A stretch of 64,000 nucleotides of DNA from Fibrobacter sp. (GCA_017526585.1 JAFXRC010000011.1:53516-117515), one strand, 5' to 3'. Shown: positions 29,476 through 39,156, numbered from the stretch's first letter. Program-made: numbers and translations. Notes: generated from the sequence alone by a model not told the origin.

Positions 29476-30483
29476 TTAGTTTTCGCTTGCGAGGTGGTCC
29501 AGGTAAATCTTCTGGGCTTTTGAATCGTACATCACTACGTCGTAGAGTTCTCCGTCTTTGCCGGTGCGGGATTCCACGAAGAGTCCGCCCATGGAGCCCT
29601 TTTCGGTGGGCAGGAATGCACTGCGGCCTTCGGGTGATGTCTTGAATTCAAGGTAGCCTTGTTCCACATACCAGTCGCGAATGACTTTGTAGTAGATGCG
29701 TTCCATATTCTCGCCTACAAGGGTGTTCAGGCGGCGTGCGATTTCGCTGACGGGCACGGGCGTGTCTTCGGTGGGGTAATCGGCCAACTGTTCAGCGGTC
29801 AGGTGGAATTTTTCCCTTTGCACGCGCTTCGGAGCGTATTCCTGGTCGTCTTGAAAATCTTGAGCCTGGTTGGCCTTGCGGGTGGCATAGCGTTCGTTCG
29901 CGATGGCGACACACTTTTGAATGTTGTCCAAAATGAACTGTTGCGCCTGTTGCCAGCACTGCGTATAAATGTTATGGTGTCCGCGCAGGTCCGATTCGCC
30001 CTTTTCGAATCCGTAGGTTTCGCCCTTGGCAGTGGGCAGGTTGGCGTCGGTGCCGCTTTCGGTGGACTGTCTTTCGAGAATGCCTTCTTGCACCAGGAAG
30101 TTTGCCACGTCGGCATAGAGCAGGTGGTTCATGTTCTTGGGCAAAAGTTCGTTCACGTTGCGCACCACGCGGGAAATCGAAACCGGGTAATCGAAGAAAC
30201 GGTAACCCTTCAGGGTTTCGGCGTCGATGGCCAAATCTTGCATGGCGGGCTTTGCATTCTTCTTTGCTACGCGCGGCTTTTCGGCGACGGGCATGGGGGC
30301 CACCAAGTCGTGGTTCAGTTGCTGCTGCAAAAGCGATGCGACGTAGGCGAGGCACTTGCTGATGCGTTCCTGTTTGCAGGAATCCCCTTCGGGCAGGATT
30401 TCGTCTGTCAGGGGGTTGATTCCGCAAGAGAGCTTGCGCAGGTACATTTCGGCACGTTCGATAATCGCATTTTCAGAGGCCAT
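29476..30483 (-). CDS. Conserved hypothetical protein with duplicated winged-helix-like module
   Basis: The 335-residue cytoplasmic protein opens with A-E-M-Y-L-R-K-L-S-C-G-I-N-P-L-T-D-E-I-L-P, a pattern seen at the start of several uncharacterised bacterial proteins. Two similar modules follow. The first is around residues 90-165 (Y-P-V-S-I-S-R-V-V-R-N-V-N-E-L-L, L-P-T-A-K-G) and the second around 225-320 (V-P-V-S-E-I-A-R-R-L-N-T-L, L-P-T-E-K-G), with the helix and wing spacing of winged helix domains. Nucleic-acid binding is possible but unproven. The frame opens further upstream, but ATG 30483 has GGAG 8 nt before it. It is divergent from tmk. I do not recognise a named family. Confidence 0.6.
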   Translation of the reverse strand: MASENAIIERAEMYLRKLSCGINPLTDEILPEGDSCKQERISKCLAYVASLLQQQLNHDLVAPMPVAEKPRVAKKNAKPAMQDLAIDAETLKGYRFFDYPVSISRVVRNVNELLPKNMNHLLYADVANFLVQEGILERQSTESGTDANLPTAKGETYGFEKGESDLRGHHNIYTQCWQQAQQFILDNIQKCVAIANERYATRKANQAQDFQDDQEYAPKRVQREKFHLTAEQLADYPTEDTPVPVSEIARRLNTLVGENMERIYYKVIRDWYVEQGYLEFKTSPEGRSAFLPTEKGSMGGLFVESRTGKDGELYDVVMYDSKAQKIYLDHLASEN

Positions 30484-30580
30484 ACAAAACTCCATTCGTT
30501 GCAAAAAGCGTTGTAAAGATAGTATTTTCTTGGCGTACCATAAATTTTTTCTACCTTTTTCAAGTAATTGTGAATCTACT

Positions 30581-31210
30581 ATGAAAACGGCGAAGCATTT
30601 TTTTAGTTTGGAAGGTATCGACGGGTCAGGCAAAACGACTCAGATCGACATGCTGATTGACGCCCTCACGAAAGAGGGTTATTCTGTCGTAAAGCTGCGC
30701 GAACCGGGCGGCGCAAAAATTTCGGAACGCGTACGTGAAATTCTTTTGGATACAAGCTTCAAGGGAATCATGAGCGACAAGACGGAACTGCTACTGTACA
30801 ATGCGGCGCGTGCGCAGGTGATTGCAGAAATCATTCAGCCCGCGCTCGATGCCGGTAAAATCGTGATTGCCGACCGATTCGCCTGGAGCACTTTTGCCTA
30901 CCAGGGATACGCCCGCGGCTTGGGTGCCGATCTTGTGCAGCGCCTGACCGAGATTACTTGCGACGGATGCTTTCCGGAGTTGACGGTGGTGCTTGACATT
31001 GATGTGCAGCGGGGACGCGCGCGCACCGCGAAGCGGGGCGAGGCACCCGATCGACTGGAGAGCGAAAAGGCCGAATTTTTCGAGAGGGTGCGCAAGGGGT
31101 ACCTTGCCGCGGCCCGTGACTACAGCGACTGTGTTGCGGCTATCGATGCCGACCGTACGCCTGATGCCGTATTCGCCGACTTGTATAAGCTTGTAAAGGC
31201 TAGACTCTAG
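30581..31210 (+). CDS. tmk: Thymidylate kinase
   Basis: A 209-residue dTMP kinase: P-loop E-G-I-D-G-S-G-K-T-T (11-20), the R-E-P-G-G motif, the D-R-F base-binding motif near residue 93, and a lid with A-K-R-G-E-A-P-D-R-L-E. It makes dTDP for DNA synthesis. A much longer upstream frame is open, but the P-loop begins 11 residues after this ATG, as in the family. TTG-N19-TACCTTTT lies 21 nt upstream. It is followed 70 bp later by ksgA, which has its own promoter. Confidence 0.93.
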   Translation: MKTAKHFFSLEGIDGSGKTTQIDMLIDALTKEGYSVVKLREPGGAKISERVREILLDTSFKGIMSDKTELLLYNAARAQVIAEIIQPALDAGKIVIADRFAWSTFAYQGYARGLGADLVQRLTEITCDGCFPELTVVLDIDVQRGRARTAKRGEAPDRLESEKAEFFERVRKGYLAAARDYSDCVAAIDADRTPDAVFADLYKLVKARL

Positions 31211-31244
31211 AAAATAGTTAAAGTATAACTTGAAAGGCCTGCAA

Positions 31245-31275
31245 TTGAATTGCGGGCTTTTTATTTCTATCTTTG
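31245..31275 (+). promoter_or_regulatory. Promoter of ksgA (TTG-N20-TATCTTTG)
   Basis: TTG 31245-31247 and TATCTTTG 31268-31275 are exactly 20 nt apart, and the ATG follows 5 nt later. No Shine-Dalgarno separates box and start codon, so a leaderless mRNA is expected. Confidence 0.75.
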
Positions 31276-31280
31276 GCGGT

Positions 31281-32060
31281 ATGGATAGAGCACGCCGCCG
31301 TAAATTTGGCCAGAACTTTCTGGATGTACCTACCGCGCAGATGATTGCAGGGGACCTGCCCGCCAATGCAGGCGAATGGGTGCTGGAAATCGGTCCTGGG
31401 CACGGCGCCCTTACGGAACACCTGCTCGAACGCGCCGTGCAACTCACTGCCGTCGAGATCGACGAGCAGTGCGTAGAATTTTTGCAAGAAAAATTCCAGG
31501 GCCTAAAAAACTTCCACATCGAAAACATCGACTTCCTAAAATTCGACCTGCAGGCTTTCCTGGACGCCCATGAAAAGCCCTGGGTTACAGGGAACCTTCC
31601 CTACAACGTGTCGACTGCAATTATCGCAGGTTTGATGCCGAAACTCTACTTGACCAAGGGCTTCATGGGAATGGTGCAGCTCGAAGTCGCCGAACGCATC
31701 TGTGCAAGCCCCTGCAGCAGCAATTACGGAAGCCTATCCGTGCTCGTGTCCGCCTACGCCGACACGCAAATTCTCCGCAAGATTGGCCCCGAGCATTTCA
31801 CGCCCCGGCCCAATGTCGATAGCGCCACAATGCTTTTGACTCCTAAAGCCGATGCGCTCGAGGCCCCCGAAGGATTCTTCGACTTCGTGCGCGCCGCCTT
31901 CACCCAAAAGCGCAAAACCCTTGCCAACTCGTTCGGCCGCGCTTACGACAAAAAGAAAATCCAGGAAGCTATCGAGCTCCTGGATTATCCGACAACTGTC
32001 CGTGCCGAAGAACTTTCGCCCGCCCAGTTCCTTGAATTCTACAAGGTAATCGTCGGGTAA
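31281..32060 (+). CDS. rsmA: 16S rRNA dimethyladenosine transferase
   Basis: A 259-residue KsgA/RsmA enzyme that dimethylates A1518 and A1519 of 16S rRNA. It has F-G-Q-N-F-L (9-14), the SAM motif E-I-G-P-G-H-G-A-L-T (36-45) and the catalytic N-L-P-Y-N (105-109). Length and motif order are normal. The frame opens upstream at 31230, but the conserved N-terminal K-F-G-Q-N-F-L fixes the ATG at 31281. The stop lies 8 bp from that of the convergent yggS gene. Confidence 0.95.
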   Translation: MDRARRRKFGQNFLDVPTAQMIAGDLPANAGEWVLEIGPGHGALTEHLLERAVQLTAVEIDEQCVEFLQEKFQGLKNFHIENIDFLKFDLQAFLDAHEKPWVTGNLPYNVSTAIIAGLMPKLYLTKGFMGMVQLEVAERICASPCSSNYGSLSVLVSAYADTQILRKIGPEHFTPRPNVDSATMLLTPKADALEAPEGFFDFVRAAFTQKRKTLANSFGRAYDKKKIQEAIELLDYPTTVRAEELSPAQFLEFYKVIVG

Positions 32061-32068
32061 ACGCACCC

Positions 32069-32845
32069 TTATACAGGATCGTTTACCGGCTTGCTGTAGT
32101 CTCTTTCGCCGAAGAGCGCCGTTCCCACACGAATCATCGTGGAACCTTCCTCGATAGCGACTTCCAAGTCGCCAGTCATACCCATCGAAAGCTGGTCAAA
32201 GTTCGCGAACACGCCACCCTTCGCCAAGAATTTCTGCTGCAGGCTGCGCAAGAACGCAAAACATTCGCGGCTGTCCTCGGCGACACCGGTGTTCTTCCCG
32301 ATGGTCATGAGCCCACGGAAACGCAGGTGCGGATACGCACTTGCTCCGCGCGACTCCAAATCAGCAAGGAACGCCTCGGCTTCGTGAACATCCAAGCCAC
32401 TCTTGGTTTCTTCTTCGCCGGCATTCACCTGGAAAAGGATATCGAGGATCTTGCCCGCGCCACTTTCACCGGGGAGCGCCGCGCAGACCTTCTCCAACTT
32501 TTCAACTGCCTCGATGCTCGCGATGGAATGAATACAGTCAGCGACAATCGCAGCCTTCTTGAGCTTATTACTTTGTACAGGACCGATCACGTGACAGCGC
32601 ACTCGGCTTCCGTCTTTTGCAGTGCGAGGCGTCGAGAACTTAAGTTCAGCTTCCTGCACGCGGTTTTCGCCGAAGTCGGTCGCACCGAGCGCAATCGCAT
32701 TCTCCACGGCTTCTGCCGGGTGGAACTTGCTCACCCACACAAGCTTCACCGAGTCGCGGCTACGTCCCGCAATTTTACAAGCTTCGGTAATCCTTGCTTC
32801 GAGAGCTGCAAGGTGCTCGCGCATTTCATCAAGTGTGAATTCCAT
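32069..32845 (-). CDS. yggS: YggS-family PLP homeostasis protein
   Basis: A 258-residue pyridoxal-phosphate carrier of the YggS/PLPBP family. The PLP lysine is Lys40 in W-V-S-K-F-H-P. H-V-I-G-P-V-Q-S-N-K, R-G-L-M-T-I-G, L-S-M-G-M-T-G-D and the phosphate-binding R-V-G-T-A-L-F-G near the C-terminus are all present. It keeps vitamin B6 and amino-acid pools balanced. The gene begins 3 bp after the lon stop and is probably translated from the lon mRNA. Confidence 0.93.
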   Translation of the reverse strand: MEFTLDEMREHLAALEARITEACKIAGRSRDSVKLVWVSKFHPAEAVENAIALGATDFGENRVQEAELKFSTPRTAKDGSRVRCHVIGPVQSNKLKKAAIVADCIHSIASIEAVEKLEKVCAALPGESGAGKILDILFQVNAGEEETKSGLDVHEAEAFLADLESRGASAYPHLRFRGLMTIGKNTGVAEDSRECFAFLRSLQQKFLAKGGVFANFDQLSMGMTGDLEVAIEEGSTMIRVGTALFGERDYSKPVNDPV

Positions 32846-32848
32846 ATT

Positions 32849-35203
32849 TTACTTCTTCACTTTTTTCGCAGAGCCAGTCTTCTTTTCCACGAACAGCACC
32901 TTGATAATTTCATCGATGTGCTTGTGCGTGAAAATCTTGAGGCCCTTCTTCGCAGGCGCCGGAAGCTCGTTCACATCCTTCTGGTTTCCTGCAGGGAGAC
33001 GCAACGTCTTCACGCCCGCCTGGAGTGCCGCTAGCGCCTTCTCGTTGAGTCCACCAATCGGGAGGCATGCACCCGTCAAGCTCACCTCGCCGGTAAAGGC
33101 GATTTCAGGCGACACGGGCTGTTTCGTAAACGCAGAAAGCAGACAGAGCGTCAGCGCAATACCCGCAGAAGGTCCGTCCTTCGGTACGGCGCCTTCGGGC
33201 ACGTGAATGTGGATATCCGTCTTTTTCACGATATTCGGGTCGATGCCGAAACGCTCCAGACGTTCGCGAACAAGGCTTAAAGCAATCTGCGCCGACTCCT
33301 TCATCACATCGCCAAGCTTACCCGTCATCAGAAGCGTTCCCTTGCCGGGCAGAAGCATACATTCAATCGGCAAAATTTCACCGCCGACACTTGTCCACGC
33401 AAGACCCACGATAACGCCCGGACGACCTGCCGCGGGCAGCTGGTTATCGAGGTAACGCGGAGCGCCCAGGTAATCCTGCAAAGTCTTCTCGGTGATTTCG
33501 GCCTTGTACTTCTTGCCCATCACCTTGTCTTTCGCACGGTGACGCACCACATTTTCAAGCGTACGTTCCAATTCGCGCACGCCCGCCTCGCGGGTCCATT
33601 CGCGAATCACCTTTGCAATGATGCCGTCACCGAAAGCGACATCCTTGCCGTTCTCGATACCGGTGCGTTCGCAGATGCGCGGCACCAGGTACTTGCTTGC
33701 GATCTGCAACTTTTCGTGCGGGTAGTAACCGGGCAGGCGCACCATTTCCAAACGGTCACGCAGGGCTTCGGGAATTTCGGCTTCGCTGTTCGCCGTTGCA
33801 ATAAACAGCACGCGGCTAAGATCGAGCCCCACCTCCATGAAGTGGTCGGTAAAGTCATGATTTTGCTCGGGGTCCAACACTTCGAGCATCGCACTCGCCG
33901 GGTCGCCACGGAAATCGCTCGCCATCTTGTCGATTTCGTCGAGCAAGATAATCGGGTTCATGCACTTCGCACGGCGCAACGCCTGAATGAAGCGACCAGG
34001 CATGGCTCCAATGTAAGTGCGGCGGTGACCGCGAATTTCGGCTTCGTCACGCACGCCACCAAGGGTAATGCGCACAAAGTTTCTCTTCATGGCATTTGCA
34101 ATTGATTCGACAAGCGTCGTCTTGCCCACGCCCGGAGGACCCACCAGGCAAAGGATCGGAGCGCGGCGTTCGGTTCCAGTGAGCTTCAGGACCGCCACGT
34201 ATTCCATGATACGTTCCTTCACCTTGTCGAGCCCAAAATGCTTGGAGTCGAGCTCGCCCTTCACCTTCTTCATGTTGAGCACGGTGTCAGTGTACTCGCC
34301 ATACGGAAGCGTCAAAAACCAGTCCAAATAGTTGCGGCTCACCGCATATTCCGGCGACGTGGGCTGCATCAGCTTCATGCGTCCAATTTCTTCTTCGAGC
34401 TTTTCCTGAATCGCCTGCGAGAACTTTTTCGCTTTAACTTTCTTAAGCAGCTGGTCAGGTTCCGAGGCATTTCCATTTTCGCCATCCAGCTCATCCTGCA
34501 GCTGGCGAATCTGCTCCGAAATAAACCATTCCTTCTGCTGCTGAGCCATCTTCTGGCGCACGTTCTGCTGCACCTTCACCATCATGGTGTCGGTGTCCGC
34601 CGCGACCTTCATGATTTCAATCAGGCGCTCGGCAAGTTCATCGATGTTTCCAATCTCAAGCAGTCGCTGGCGTTCGTCCATCGAAATCTGCAAGAAGGGG
34701 ATCATCCCGTAAAAAGCGTTAATATGACTGTCCATCGTAAACAACGCATCGACCATGCCTTCCGAAATATTGCGGTGCATGGAGTATTCCTTGAACTGCG
34801 AGAGCACGGATTCAAAGCTTGCGCTCTTGTCTTCCGACTTGATGGTTGGTGTATGCGCCGAGATAGTCACCGCCAAGAAATCTTTCTGCGTCGAAATCGA
34901 ACGGAGGTCCACGACCTCCTCGCCCTCGAGCACCACCTTCACGCAGCCGTTCGGAAACGGAGTCACATTACTCACATGCGCAAGGATTCCCACCGAGTAA
35001 AGGTCGAGCATCGGGTTCTCAATTTCTTCCAGTTCAATATTTTTCTGCGCTGAAAGAACAATTTCGCCATCATGGGACTCAGCGTATTCAAGAGCATGCA
35101 AGGAGACATCGCGCCCCACCAAAATGCGGCGGGTCGTATGCGGAAAGACAATAGCGTCCCTAAGTGGGAGCAAAGGATACGTTTTCGAAAGATCTAAAGC
35201 CAT
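32849..35203 (-). CDS. lon: ATP-dependent protease Lon
   Basis: A 784-residue Lon protease. Order: N-terminal substrate-binding domain (1-200), coiled coil, AAA+ module with Walker A G-P-P-G-V-G-K-T (355-362) and Walker B I-I-L-L-D-E-I-D-K, then the protease domain. The catalytic Ser is in P-K-D-G-P-S-A-G (near 680), with the Lys about 43 residues later in G-G-L-N-E-K. It degrades misfolded and regulatory proteins in the cytoplasm. TATCTTTG (35217-35210 on the minus strand) ends 6 nt before the ATG. Its promoter region is back to back with that of the divergent gene at 35282. Confidence 0.96.
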   Translation of the reverse strand: MALDLSKTYPLLPLRDAIVFPHTTRRILVGRDVSLHALEYAESHDGEIVLSAQKNIELEEIENPMLDLYSVGILAHVSNVTPFPNGCVKVVLEGEEVVDLRSISTQKDFLAVTISAHTPTIKSEDKSASFESVLSQFKEYSMHRNISEGMVDALFTMDSHINAFYGMIPFLQISMDERQRLLEIGNIDELAERLIEIMKVAADTDTMMVKVQQNVRQKMAQQQKEWFISEQIRQLQDELDGENGNASEPDQLLKKVKAKKFSQAIQEKLEEEIGRMKLMQPTSPEYAVSRNYLDWFLTLPYGEYTDTVLNMKKVKGELDSKHFGLDKVKERIMEYVAVLKLTGTERRAPILCLVGPPGVGKTTLVESIANAMKRNFVRITLGGVRDEAEIRGHRRTYIGAMPGRFIQALRRAKCMNPIILLDEIDKMASDFRGDPASAMLEVLDPEQNHDFTDHFMEVGLDLSRVLFIATANSEAEIPEALRDRLEMVRLPGYYPHEKLQIASKYLVPRICERTGIENGKDVAFGDGIIAKVIREWTREAGVRELERTLENVVRHRAKDKVMGKKYKAEITEKTLQDYLGAPRYLDNQLPAAGRPGVIVGLAWTSVGGEILPIECMLLPGKGTLLMTGKLGDVMKESAQIALSLVRERLERFGIDPNIVKKTDIHIHVPEGAVPKDGPSAGIALTLCLLSAFTKQPVSPEIAFTGEVSLTGACLPIGGLNEKALAALQAGVKTLRLPAGNQKDVNELPAPAKKGLKIFTHKHIDEIIKVLFVEKKTGSAKKVKK

Positions 35204-35227
35204 ACGCTACAAAGATAGTATCTTACT

Positions 35228-35258
35228 TTGCCACTTGCCCTTTTTTTTACTATATTTG
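35228..35258 (+). promoter_or_regulatory. Promoter of the XPB/Ssl2-like gene (TTG-N20-TATATTTG)
   Basis: TTG 35228-35230 and TATATTTG 35251-35258 are exactly 20 nt apart. They sit within 10-50 bp of the lon -7 box on the other strand, so the two promoters share one short intergenic stretch. Confidence 0.75.
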
Positions 35259-35281
35259 GCTCCCCAATAAAGGTGAATTTG

Positions 35282-37165
35282 ATGTTTGACTTGAATGTTT
35301 TTTTTGAAGGGATGTCCAAGCCGCAGCTTCGCAATGCCCATGCGAAGGCTTTCGGTCAAAAGGGCCTGCTGAACAACGCACTCATTCAAAGCGAGACGCT
35401 TTCTTACTACAACGACAGCAAGCGTGCCTTAGCCCAGCTTGAAAAAATGGAAGACTGGCAACGGCACTGCATGAGCCTGATCTACAACAGCGCCTCGAGG
35501 GGACTCACGTTCAACGAACTGCGCCTGACCATTCCAGTGAGCAAGTGCCGCGACCTGCAGTCGTTCTTAATCTCGATGTGCCGCGAATATTTGCTCTGGC
35601 GCTCCCCTTCTACAAACACCACCGTCTATTACGGTTTCAAGGACTTCATTGATATTTTCAAGGAAGACCTGGCAGAAGCTCCTACAGTCAAGGGCACCAG
35701 CGTATTCTACCAGAACCTGCTCGACTGGCATGTCTGCGAAGTCCTTGCACTCGCCATGCTCGGCGAACTCAAGGTGAACAACTCCAACATGCTGCACCGC
35801 CACAGCTACCAGGTATGCACCGACTTGTTCACGACGGCAAAGCAGATTTCTGAAAAGGCAGCCGAGAACGAGCTCTCGCTCATCTTCAATTTCTTCATCA
35901 ACAGCGGCTGGCTCGAACAGGAAGATTCCCGTCTTATTCCCACCGAAAAGGCGCATGACTTTATCCGCAAGAACGGCTTCAGATTGCACCAGGACATTCT
36001 GACATGGTGGGTCAAGGAACGTTTCCGCGGCGAACGCAGCCACTGCACGCGGCTCCTAAAGATGCTTGAACAGCCGCGTACCGCACAAACGGCAGCCTCG
36101 ATTTTCTGGGTGATGGATCCGACATTCCGCCTGCAAGACAAGGACGGCGCCGTCGCCTGGGAAGCACTCCCGCGTCTGCTTCGCGAACTTTGGATTCTAG
36201 GACTTCTGCGCTTCACGATGGTTGGCGGAAAAGTAGCGACCATCTCTTTGGAACAGGCCGGTCGCGACTGGATTGAGTCCTCGGTCGTTTCCGTTCCGGA
36301 GCAGAACATCTCCTGCCTTCCGAACTTCGAACTGATTACATCGACGGGCACGTCGCCGCGCGTGTTGTTGCTTCTCGCCTGCCTTGCCAAGGTCGAAAAC
36401 GACGAAATGTACCTGCGATTCTCGCTCAACCGCGAAAGCTACATTCGCGGTCTCAAGTGCGGTATAGCCGAATCCGAAATCGAGAATTTCAAGAGCTGGA
36501 TCAAGCCGCCCGCAAACGTGGAATCGACCCTTGCCGAATGGAACTCCTCCTATTACGGCGCCAAGGTGCAGACCGTCCGCCTGCTCAAAATCGAAAGCGC
36601 TACCGTTCTCTCCGAACTTTCACGCTTTCCACAGTTCGTGGAATGCACCAAGGAGTACATTCCGGGCTACGGATTCGTACTCAAGCCCGAAATGGAAGAA
36701 CGCGCCTTCGAAATTTTAACGAACTACGGCTTCTCCCCGTTTGTGGAACGCAAGAACGTGAACCGCACGGGCGCACCGACCGAAGAATGGCGCAAGGACT
36801 TTTCGACCCCGTGGCCCGAGGCCAAGGCACCCGATTACGAACTCAAGGCAACTGCCGATTCGGAATCGCTGCAAACGGCGCTCAACTCGACCAAGTACGG
36901 AAGCAACTACCAGAAGCTCAGCACCTTCGATTTAGTCAAGGTGCTGCGCTACGCCAAGACCGTCGGAGCGCTCATCGGCGCAAAGCTCAAGAACCCGGCT
37001 AAGCGCGGCGACAACGAAATCGAAAAGAACTTCTTTGTGCATGCGCTCAAGCTCGCCAAGTCCCCGCAGTCCATCGAAATCCAGCCCTACGGTAGCGACA
37101 CCCCCGAAATGATCGAGCTCTCGTTCATTCAGGAAGTCAAAGTCTATAACGGCAAGCAGCCGTAA
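35282..37165 (+). CDS. XPB/Ssl2-like helicase-associated domain protein
   Basis: A 627-residue protein with no Walker motifs. Residues about 350-460 match the XPB/Ssl2-like (Helicase_C_3) module: I-S-C-L-P-N-F-E-L-I, R-F-S-L-N-R-E-S-Y-I-R-G-L-K-C-G, then P-P-A-N-V-E-S-T-L-A-E-W-N-S-S-Y-Y-G. The N-terminal half looks helical with winged-helix-like stretches. Such proteins carry the domain that in helicases follows the motor, but without the ATPase. A DNA-related function is plausible, not shown. AAGGTG precedes the ATG; the open frame upstream of it contains the promoter. Confidence 0.6.
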   Translation: MFDLNVFFEGMSKPQLRNAHAKAFGQKGLLNNALIQSETLSYYNDSKRALAQLEKMEDWQRHCMSLIYNSASRGLTFNELRLTIPVSKCRDLQSFLISMCREYLLWRSPSTNTTVYYGFKDFIDIFKEDLAEAPTVKGTSVFYQNLLDWHVCEVLALAMLGELKVNNSNMLHRHSYQVCTDLFTTAKQISEKAAENELSLIFNFFINSGWLEQEDSRLIPTEKAHDFIRKNGFRLHQDILTWWVKERFRGERSHCTRLLKMLEQPRTAQTAASIFWVMDPTFRLQDKDGAVAWEALPRLLRELWILGLLRFTMVGGKVATISLEQAGRDWIESSVVSVPEQNISCLPNFELITSTGTSPRVLLLLACLAKVENDEMYLRFSLNRESYIRGLKCGIAESEIENFKSWIKPPANVESTLAEWNSSYYGAKVQTVRLLKIESATVLSELSRFPQFVECTKEYIPGYGFVLKPEMEERAFEILTNYGFSPFVERKNVNRTGAPTEEWRKDFSTPWPEAKAPDYELKATADSESLQTALNSTKYGSNYQKLSTFDLVKVLRYAKTVGALIGAKLKNPAKRGDNEIEKNFFVHALKLAKSPQSIEIQPYGSDTPEMIELSFIQEVKVYNGKQP

Positions 37166-37198
37166 AGTTTCGCGAACCTTTTTCTATATTGTTTCGCG

Positions 37199-38731
37199 AT
37201 GTTCAAGATTTTGCTTGACAAGCTGAGGGAGGCATTCGCCTCGGTTTTACCGGTCACGCTGATTGTGCTCGCGGTGTCGTTTACGCCGCTTGTTTCGCTG
37301 ACCCCTAAGCAGCTGATTGTCTTTGCAATTTGCGCCATTTTCCTGATAGGCGGCATTGGACTATTCAACCTGGGCGCCGACCTTGCCATGACCCCGATGG
37401 GGGAGCATGTAGGTTCGGGCCTTGCCAAGTCTCGCCGCCTGCTGCTACTCGTGTCGGTGTGCTTTGTTATGGGCGTGCTCATCACCGTCGCAGAACCCGA
37501 CTTGTCGGTACTCGCCGAACAGGTGAAGAACGCGGTGGAGCCCACGCTGCTCATCGCAACGATCGGCATCGGCGTCGGCATGTTCCTCGGCCTTTCTATA
37601 ATAAAGATTGTCTTCAAGCGCGACCTCTCGACCATCATCATCTTCTTCTATATGCTGCTGTTCATGTTCGGAATGCTGATGGTCACCTTCGGCAAGGACA
37701 TGTTCGTGCCCCTCGCCTTCGATTCCGGCGGCGTCACGACCGGCCCCATCACGGTGCCCTTCATCATGGCGCTCGGCGTGGGTGTGGCAGGCGCTATCGG
37801 CGGCAAGAACGCGAACGAGAACAGCTTCGGCCTTATCGCGCTCTGTTCCGTAGGGCCAATCATCGCCCTGATGGGCCTCGTGATTTTCTCGAAGGGCGAC
37901 TTGACTTATGAACTTTCGGAATCCGCCTACTCCATCGACGCAAGCCTTGGTACAAACTTCCTGCCGACCATCCTTGGTGTCGCTAGGGAAGTCCTCGTGG
38001 CACTCGGGCTCATCGTCATTTTCTTCATGCTGCTGCAACTCACCGTGCTTCGCCTTTCTTGGACGCGCCTGATACCGATGACCTTCGGAATAGTCTATAC
38101 CTTCGTGGGCCTGGTGGTATTCCTCACTGCCGTCGCGGTGGGCTTCATGCCGATCGGATTTGAACTCGGAAAGCAGCTCGGGAACATGCCTCGCGCACTG
38201 GTGATCGCAGGATTTGTGCTCGGCATGGTGGTGGTGCTTGCAGAACCCGCGGTGCACGTTTTGAACAAACAGGTCGAAGACATCACGGACGGACTCGTGA
38301 CCAAGCGTTCCATGCTGATTGCGCTTTCATTGGGCGTTGGCATCTCCATCGGGCTTTCGATGATCAGAATCATCATGGGATTTCCCATCATCTACTACCT
38401 GATTCCAGGCTACTTCATCTCGCTTGCGCTCTCGTTCTTTGTACCTAAGCTCTACACCGCCATCGCATTTGACTCGGGCGGTGTCGCGAGCGGCCCTTTG
38501 ACATCGAGCTTTATCCTGCCGCTCGCCATCGGGGCCTGCGCATCGCTCCGCGGCGGGGGAGACTCCATTCTGAACTACGCCTTCGGAATCGTCGCGATGG
38601 TCGCGATGACTCCGCTTATTACCATCCAGATTCTTGGCTTCAGGGCAATCGTCTCGACGGCTCTCCGTAACCGCATGATGATGCGCCGCATCCAGGATGC
38701 CGACGACGAACAGATTATCGATTTTATGTAG
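37199..38731 (+). CDS. DUF1538-family membrane protein
   Basis: The 510-residue protein has about 12-14 hydrophobic helices and is built from two homologous halves. Each half carries A-F-D-S-G-G-V followed by a T/S-G-P motif (first copy at 173-178, second near 421). Each half also has an A-E-P-x-x-x-V-L segment (about 98-106 and near 354). This internal repeat with a conserved Asp-Ser-Gly-Gly in the membrane is the DUF1538 hallmark and looks like a transporter built from inverted or repeated units. Two P-II-like genes follow with no real gaps, so transport is probably controlled by small-molecule-sensing trimers. TATATTGT lies 7 nt before the ATG. Confidence 0.85.
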   Translation: MFKILLDKLREAFASVLPVTLIVLAVSFTPLVSLTPKQLIVFAICAIFLIGGIGLFNLGADLAMTPMGEHVGSGLAKSRRLLLLVSVCFVMGVLITVAEPDLSVLAEQVKNAVEPTLLIATIGIGVGMFLGLSIIKIVFKRDLSTIIIFFYMLLFMFGMLMVTFGKDMFVPLAFDSGGVTTGPITVPFIMALGVGVAGAIGGKNANENSFGLIALCSVGPIIALMGLVIFSKGDLTYELSESAYSIDASLGTNFLPTILGVAREVLVALGLIVIFFMLLQLTVLRLSWTRLIPMTFGIVYTFVGLVVFLTAVAVGFMPIGFELGKQLGNMPRALVIAGFVLGMVVVLAEPAVHVLNKQVEDITDGLVTKRSMLIALSLGVGISIGLSMIRIIMGFPIIYYLIPGYFISLALSFFVPKLYTAIAFDSGGVASGPLTSSFILPLAIGACASLRGGGDSILNYAFGIVAMVAMTPLITIQILGFRAIVSTALRNRMMMRRIQDADDEQIIDFM

Positions 38732-38739
38732 GGGGCACC

Positions 38740-39156
38740 GTGGAAGCAGAAAAGAAAATAAAGGGCAAGTCCTTGCGGGCAAACACCCGCGCCAAAGTAT
38801 CGATGAACCGCCTCAAGATTCTGATTACGGTGGTGAGCCGTGCCAAGGCGGACTTCTACATGGACCACATCCAGTCTTTCGGCGTGAACATGCAGATGGT
38901 CGTGTTCGGACAGGGAACTGCCCCGCGTGAAATTGCTACGGCAATGGGTCTTGCCGACTCGGAGCGTGCCGTCATCTTAAGCATTATCGGCGAAAACCAG
39001 CTGCAAGCGGCTCTCGAAAGCCTAGGCGAAAAGTTCAACACCATCGTGGGCGGCAAGGGCATCGCCTATACGATTCCCATGACAAGCATTATCGGCAAGT
39101 CCATCTTCAACTTCTTAAGCGACAACCGCAACGCAGTACGGAGACACGAAAAATGA
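38740..39156 (+). CDS. P-II-like regulatory protein (first of two)
   Basis: The 138-residue protein starts at GTG 38740, with AGGGGG 6 nt before it. A basic N-terminal extension of about 20 residues precedes an alpha/beta core with P-II character (L-K-I-L-I-T-V-V-S-R, then A-V-I-L-S-I-I-G-E-N and a C-terminal G-G-K-G-I-A-Y-T-I-P). The flexible T-loop of classical GlnB is not recognisable. Such proteins form trimers that bind nucleotides and dock on membrane proteins. It lies 8 bp after the DUF1538 gene and overlaps the next P-II-like gene by 4 bp. The ligand is unknown. Confidence 0.75.
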   Translation: MEAEKKIKGKSLRANTRAKVSMNRLKILITVVSRAKADFYMDHIQSFGVNMQMVVFGQGTAPREIATAMGLADSERAVILSIIGENQLQAALESLGEKFNTIVGGKGIAYTIPMTSIIGKSIFNFLSDNRNAVRRHEK

